Below are positions 62,643 to 64,000 of a DNA stretch of 64,000 nt, in pieces; the stretch's first letter is position 1; each line of letters begins with the position of its first letter. The stretch spans positions 1,550,001-1,614,000 of the forward strand of contig NZ_JAEKJZ010000001.1 in NCBI RefSeq assembly GCF_017309185.1, read 5' to 3'. Under the pieces are notes generated by a model. The model was not told the origin of the DNA. It did no database searches and saw nothing but the letters and a program-made list of their open reading frames with translations. The stretch is from Roseibium aggregatum (GTDB taxonomy: Bacteria > Pseudomonadota > Alphaproteobacteria > Rhizobiales > Stappiaceae). Both the position numbers and the translations under genes were made by a program.

Positions 62643-63266
62643 ATGCGCAAGATACTGGTGGTGAACTCGAAGGGCGGGTGCGGCAAGACCACTGTCGCCA
62701 CGAACCTTGCCGTTGCCCTTGCCTCGCGCGGAGACGATGTTGCACTTGCTGATGCGGACAGGCAGAAATCGAGCCTGTCCTGGGTGAAGAGGCGTCCCAA
62801 AGGCCTGGCACCGATCGAGGCGCTCAACTGGACCAAGGAAGACTCCATCGGTGACAAGGACAAGAAGCTGGATGCCATCGTCATTGACGGTCCTGGAGGG
62901 TTGCGGTCGGAACTGGCTAGGAACCTGATCGCCGAGGCAACAGACATCGTGGTGCCCGTGCTGGCCTCCGCGTTCGACTGGGACGCGACGCTCAAGTTCC
63001 TCGATGGCATCTCCGACATCAAGCGCGTGCGCAAGGGCAAGGCGGATATCTATGTGGTCGCCAACAGGATCAACCGCCGCTCGACACAGGTGGCGGACCT
63101 GGAGCACACCTTTTCCGACAAAGGCTACCCGTTGTTGTGCCGGATCTCGGACCGTGTCCTCTATGCAAGACACGCGGCGGCGGGGTCAGGGGTCTTTGAC
63201 TACTCCGATGCGCGCTCGCACGAAATTCGCGGCCAGTGGCATCCGCTGCTGCAGGCCGTGGACTGA
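62643..63266 (+). CDS. ParA-family ATPase (orphan)
   Basis: A 207-residue P-loop ATPase of the ParA/MinD-like group with deviant Walker A KGGCGKTT at residues 10-17, IVIDGPGGL as Walker B-like and a late VANRINRRS segment. The size is that of short ParA proteins. No parB-like gene or parS-like repeat is adjacent, so it is unlikely to be the chromosomal segregation ParA. Roles in positioning another complex are possible. The ATG is preceded by GGGGGAG. Confidence 0.87.
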   Translation: MRKILVVNSKGGCGKTTVATNLAVALASRGDDVALADADRQKSSLSWVKRRPKGLAPIEALNWTKEDSIGDKDKKLDAIVIDGPGGLRSELARNLIAEATDIVVPVLASAFDWDATLKFLDGISDIKRVRKGKADIYVVANRINRRSTQVADLEHTFSDKGYPLLCRISDRVLYARHAAAGSGVFDYSDARSHEIRGQWHPLLQAVD

Positions 63267-63426
63267 GCCTCATGGAGCGCATGGGCGCGCGGTAGCGTCC
63301 GGCGCACAGTGAGGCTGGGCGAACAATCAGATCCTTCCGCCGCTTCCTTCAAGAAGGGGAACAACGGAGATCGCTTGAGCCTCTCCCTTGACTTTCGCCC
63401 CGCGACATGGCTTGTGCAGCCCGGTG

Positions 63427-63457
63427 CGGCCCGCCTTCGGTGGGCCGTCATGGTTTT
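63427..63457 (+). terminator. Rho-independent terminator upstream of aspS
   Basis: CGGCCCGCC can pair with GGTGGGCCG (one G-U) around a short TTC-type loop, followed by GTCATGGTTTTTTT. It lies downstream of the parA-like gene and about 30 bp before the aspS start, so it probably ends the parA transcript. Confidence 0.65.
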
Positions 63458-63486
63458 TTTCAAAGACAAGTCGTCGAGGAATGAGA

Positions 63487-64000
63487 ATGCACCCCTACCG
63501 TAGTCACACATGCGGTGATCTCCGTCTGTCCGATGAGGGGCAGACCATCCGTCTTTCCGGCTGGGTCCACAGGGTCCGCGATCATGGCGGGGTGCTGTTC
63601 ATCGATCTGCGCGATCACTACGGCGTCACCCAGTGCGTGGTCGATCCGGATTCCGGTGCCTTCGCACTGGCGGAAACGGTGCGCTCCGAATGGTGCATCC
63701 GCATCGACGGCAACGTGAAGAAACGCACCGACGAAACCGTCAATCCGGATCTGCCCACCGGCGAGATCGAGGTTTTCATCCGCGAGATGGAAGTGCTCGG
63801 TTCGGCGAAGGAACTGCCGCTCCCGGTCTTCGGCGACCTGGATTACCCGGAAGAAGTGCGCCTGAAATACCGCTTCCTCGACCTGCGTCGCGAAAAGCTG
63901 CACGACAACATGATCCTGCGCTCCAACGTGGTGCGCGATCTGCGTGACCGTATGTGGGACATTGGCTTCAACGAATTCCAGACCCCGATCATCACGGCGT
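63487..64000 (+). CDS. aspS: Aspartyl-tRNA synthetase, 5' part
   Basis: The first 171 residues of AspRS, running off the window end. The N-terminal OB-fold anticodon-binding domain ([40 protein letters not shown]) is followed by the class II motif 1 region with [14 protein letters not shown]. It charges tRNA-Asp (or tRNA-Asp and tRNA-Asn in non-discriminating forms). The ATG at 63487 is favoured over the in-frame ATG at 63481 because GAGGAA is better spaced from it. It is truncated only by the window edge. Confidence 0.97.
   Translation, partial: MHPYRSHTCGDLRLSDEGQTIRLSGWVHRVRDHGGVLFIDLRDHYGVTQCVVDPDSGAFALAETVRSEWCIRIDGNVKKRTDETVNPDLPTGEIEVFIREMEVLGSAKELPLPVFGDLDYPEEVRLKYRFLDLRREKLHDNMILRSNVVRDLRDRMWDIGFNEFQTPIITA

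Noticed and set aside
1-64000. tRNA or rRNA genes
   Set aside because: Intergenic regions were read for cloverleaf or rRNA-like sequence and none was recognised, although a dedicated search was not possible.

Overview
The window is a GC-rich alphaproteobacterial chromosome segment. Gene content and order (divergent hdaA-ppk-ppx against rnd, then aspS; purM-purN; IRO-box-like iron control; rhizobial-type intergenic mosaic elements) fit Hyphomicrobiales (Rhizobiales), most likely a Stappiaceae member such as Roseibium/Labrenzia. The genus is inferred from general resemblance, not from a search. Coding density is high and no tRNA, rRNA, CRISPR array or intact insertion sequence was seen.

Layout. 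0-10 kb: a secreted alpha/beta hydrolase divergent from a membrane-anchored AraC regulator, a DUF4344 metallopeptidase, ndk, a molybdopterin oxidoreductase, DUF983, a BNR-repeat protein and a DUF808 membrane protein. 9.8-16.3 kb: a PotABCD-like ABC transporter operon ending in an Asp/Glu/hydantoin-racemase-like gene, divergent from a GntR/FCD regulator. 16.3-22.5 kb: a tightly overlapping moxR-DUF58-DUF4381-batA-batB/C-batD operon. 22.5-27.5 kb: a secreted phosphatase, an arylsulfatase and an SLC13-type anion symporter. 28-35 kb: an AcoR/AcxR-like regulator and the three acetone carboxylase genes. 35-40.8 kb: a sugar-type ABC transporter, a TIGR00725/SLOG protein and a DeoR regulator. 40.8-47.4 kb: an EamA transporter and a NikABCDE/Dpp-type ABC operon lying downstream of a class I cobalamin riboswitch and a 47-codon small ORF. 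47.8-53.7 kb: PhoX phosphatase, then a methyltransferase divergent from a FecBCD-type iron/siderophore importer with an IRO-box-like site. 53.7-64 kb: core genes purN, purM, an AI-2E-family membrane protein, hdaA, ppk, ppx, rnd, an orphan parA-like gene and the 5' end of aspS.

Functional reading. The window is mainly a set of self-contained uptake and catabolism modules, each with its own divergent regulator and recognisable operator-like repeats: GntR/FCD with the PotABCD-like importer, DeoR with the sugar importer, AcxR-like with acetone carboxylase, IRO box with the iron importer, and a B12 riboswitch near the Nik/Dpp-type importer. The most noteworthy points are the riboswitch plus small ORF plus metal/peptide importer arrangement, the acetone carboxylase regulator that lacks the sigma-54 contact loop, a mosaic palindromic element inserted between two permease genes with a 19-bp flanking duplication, and a dispersed REP-like palindrome family.
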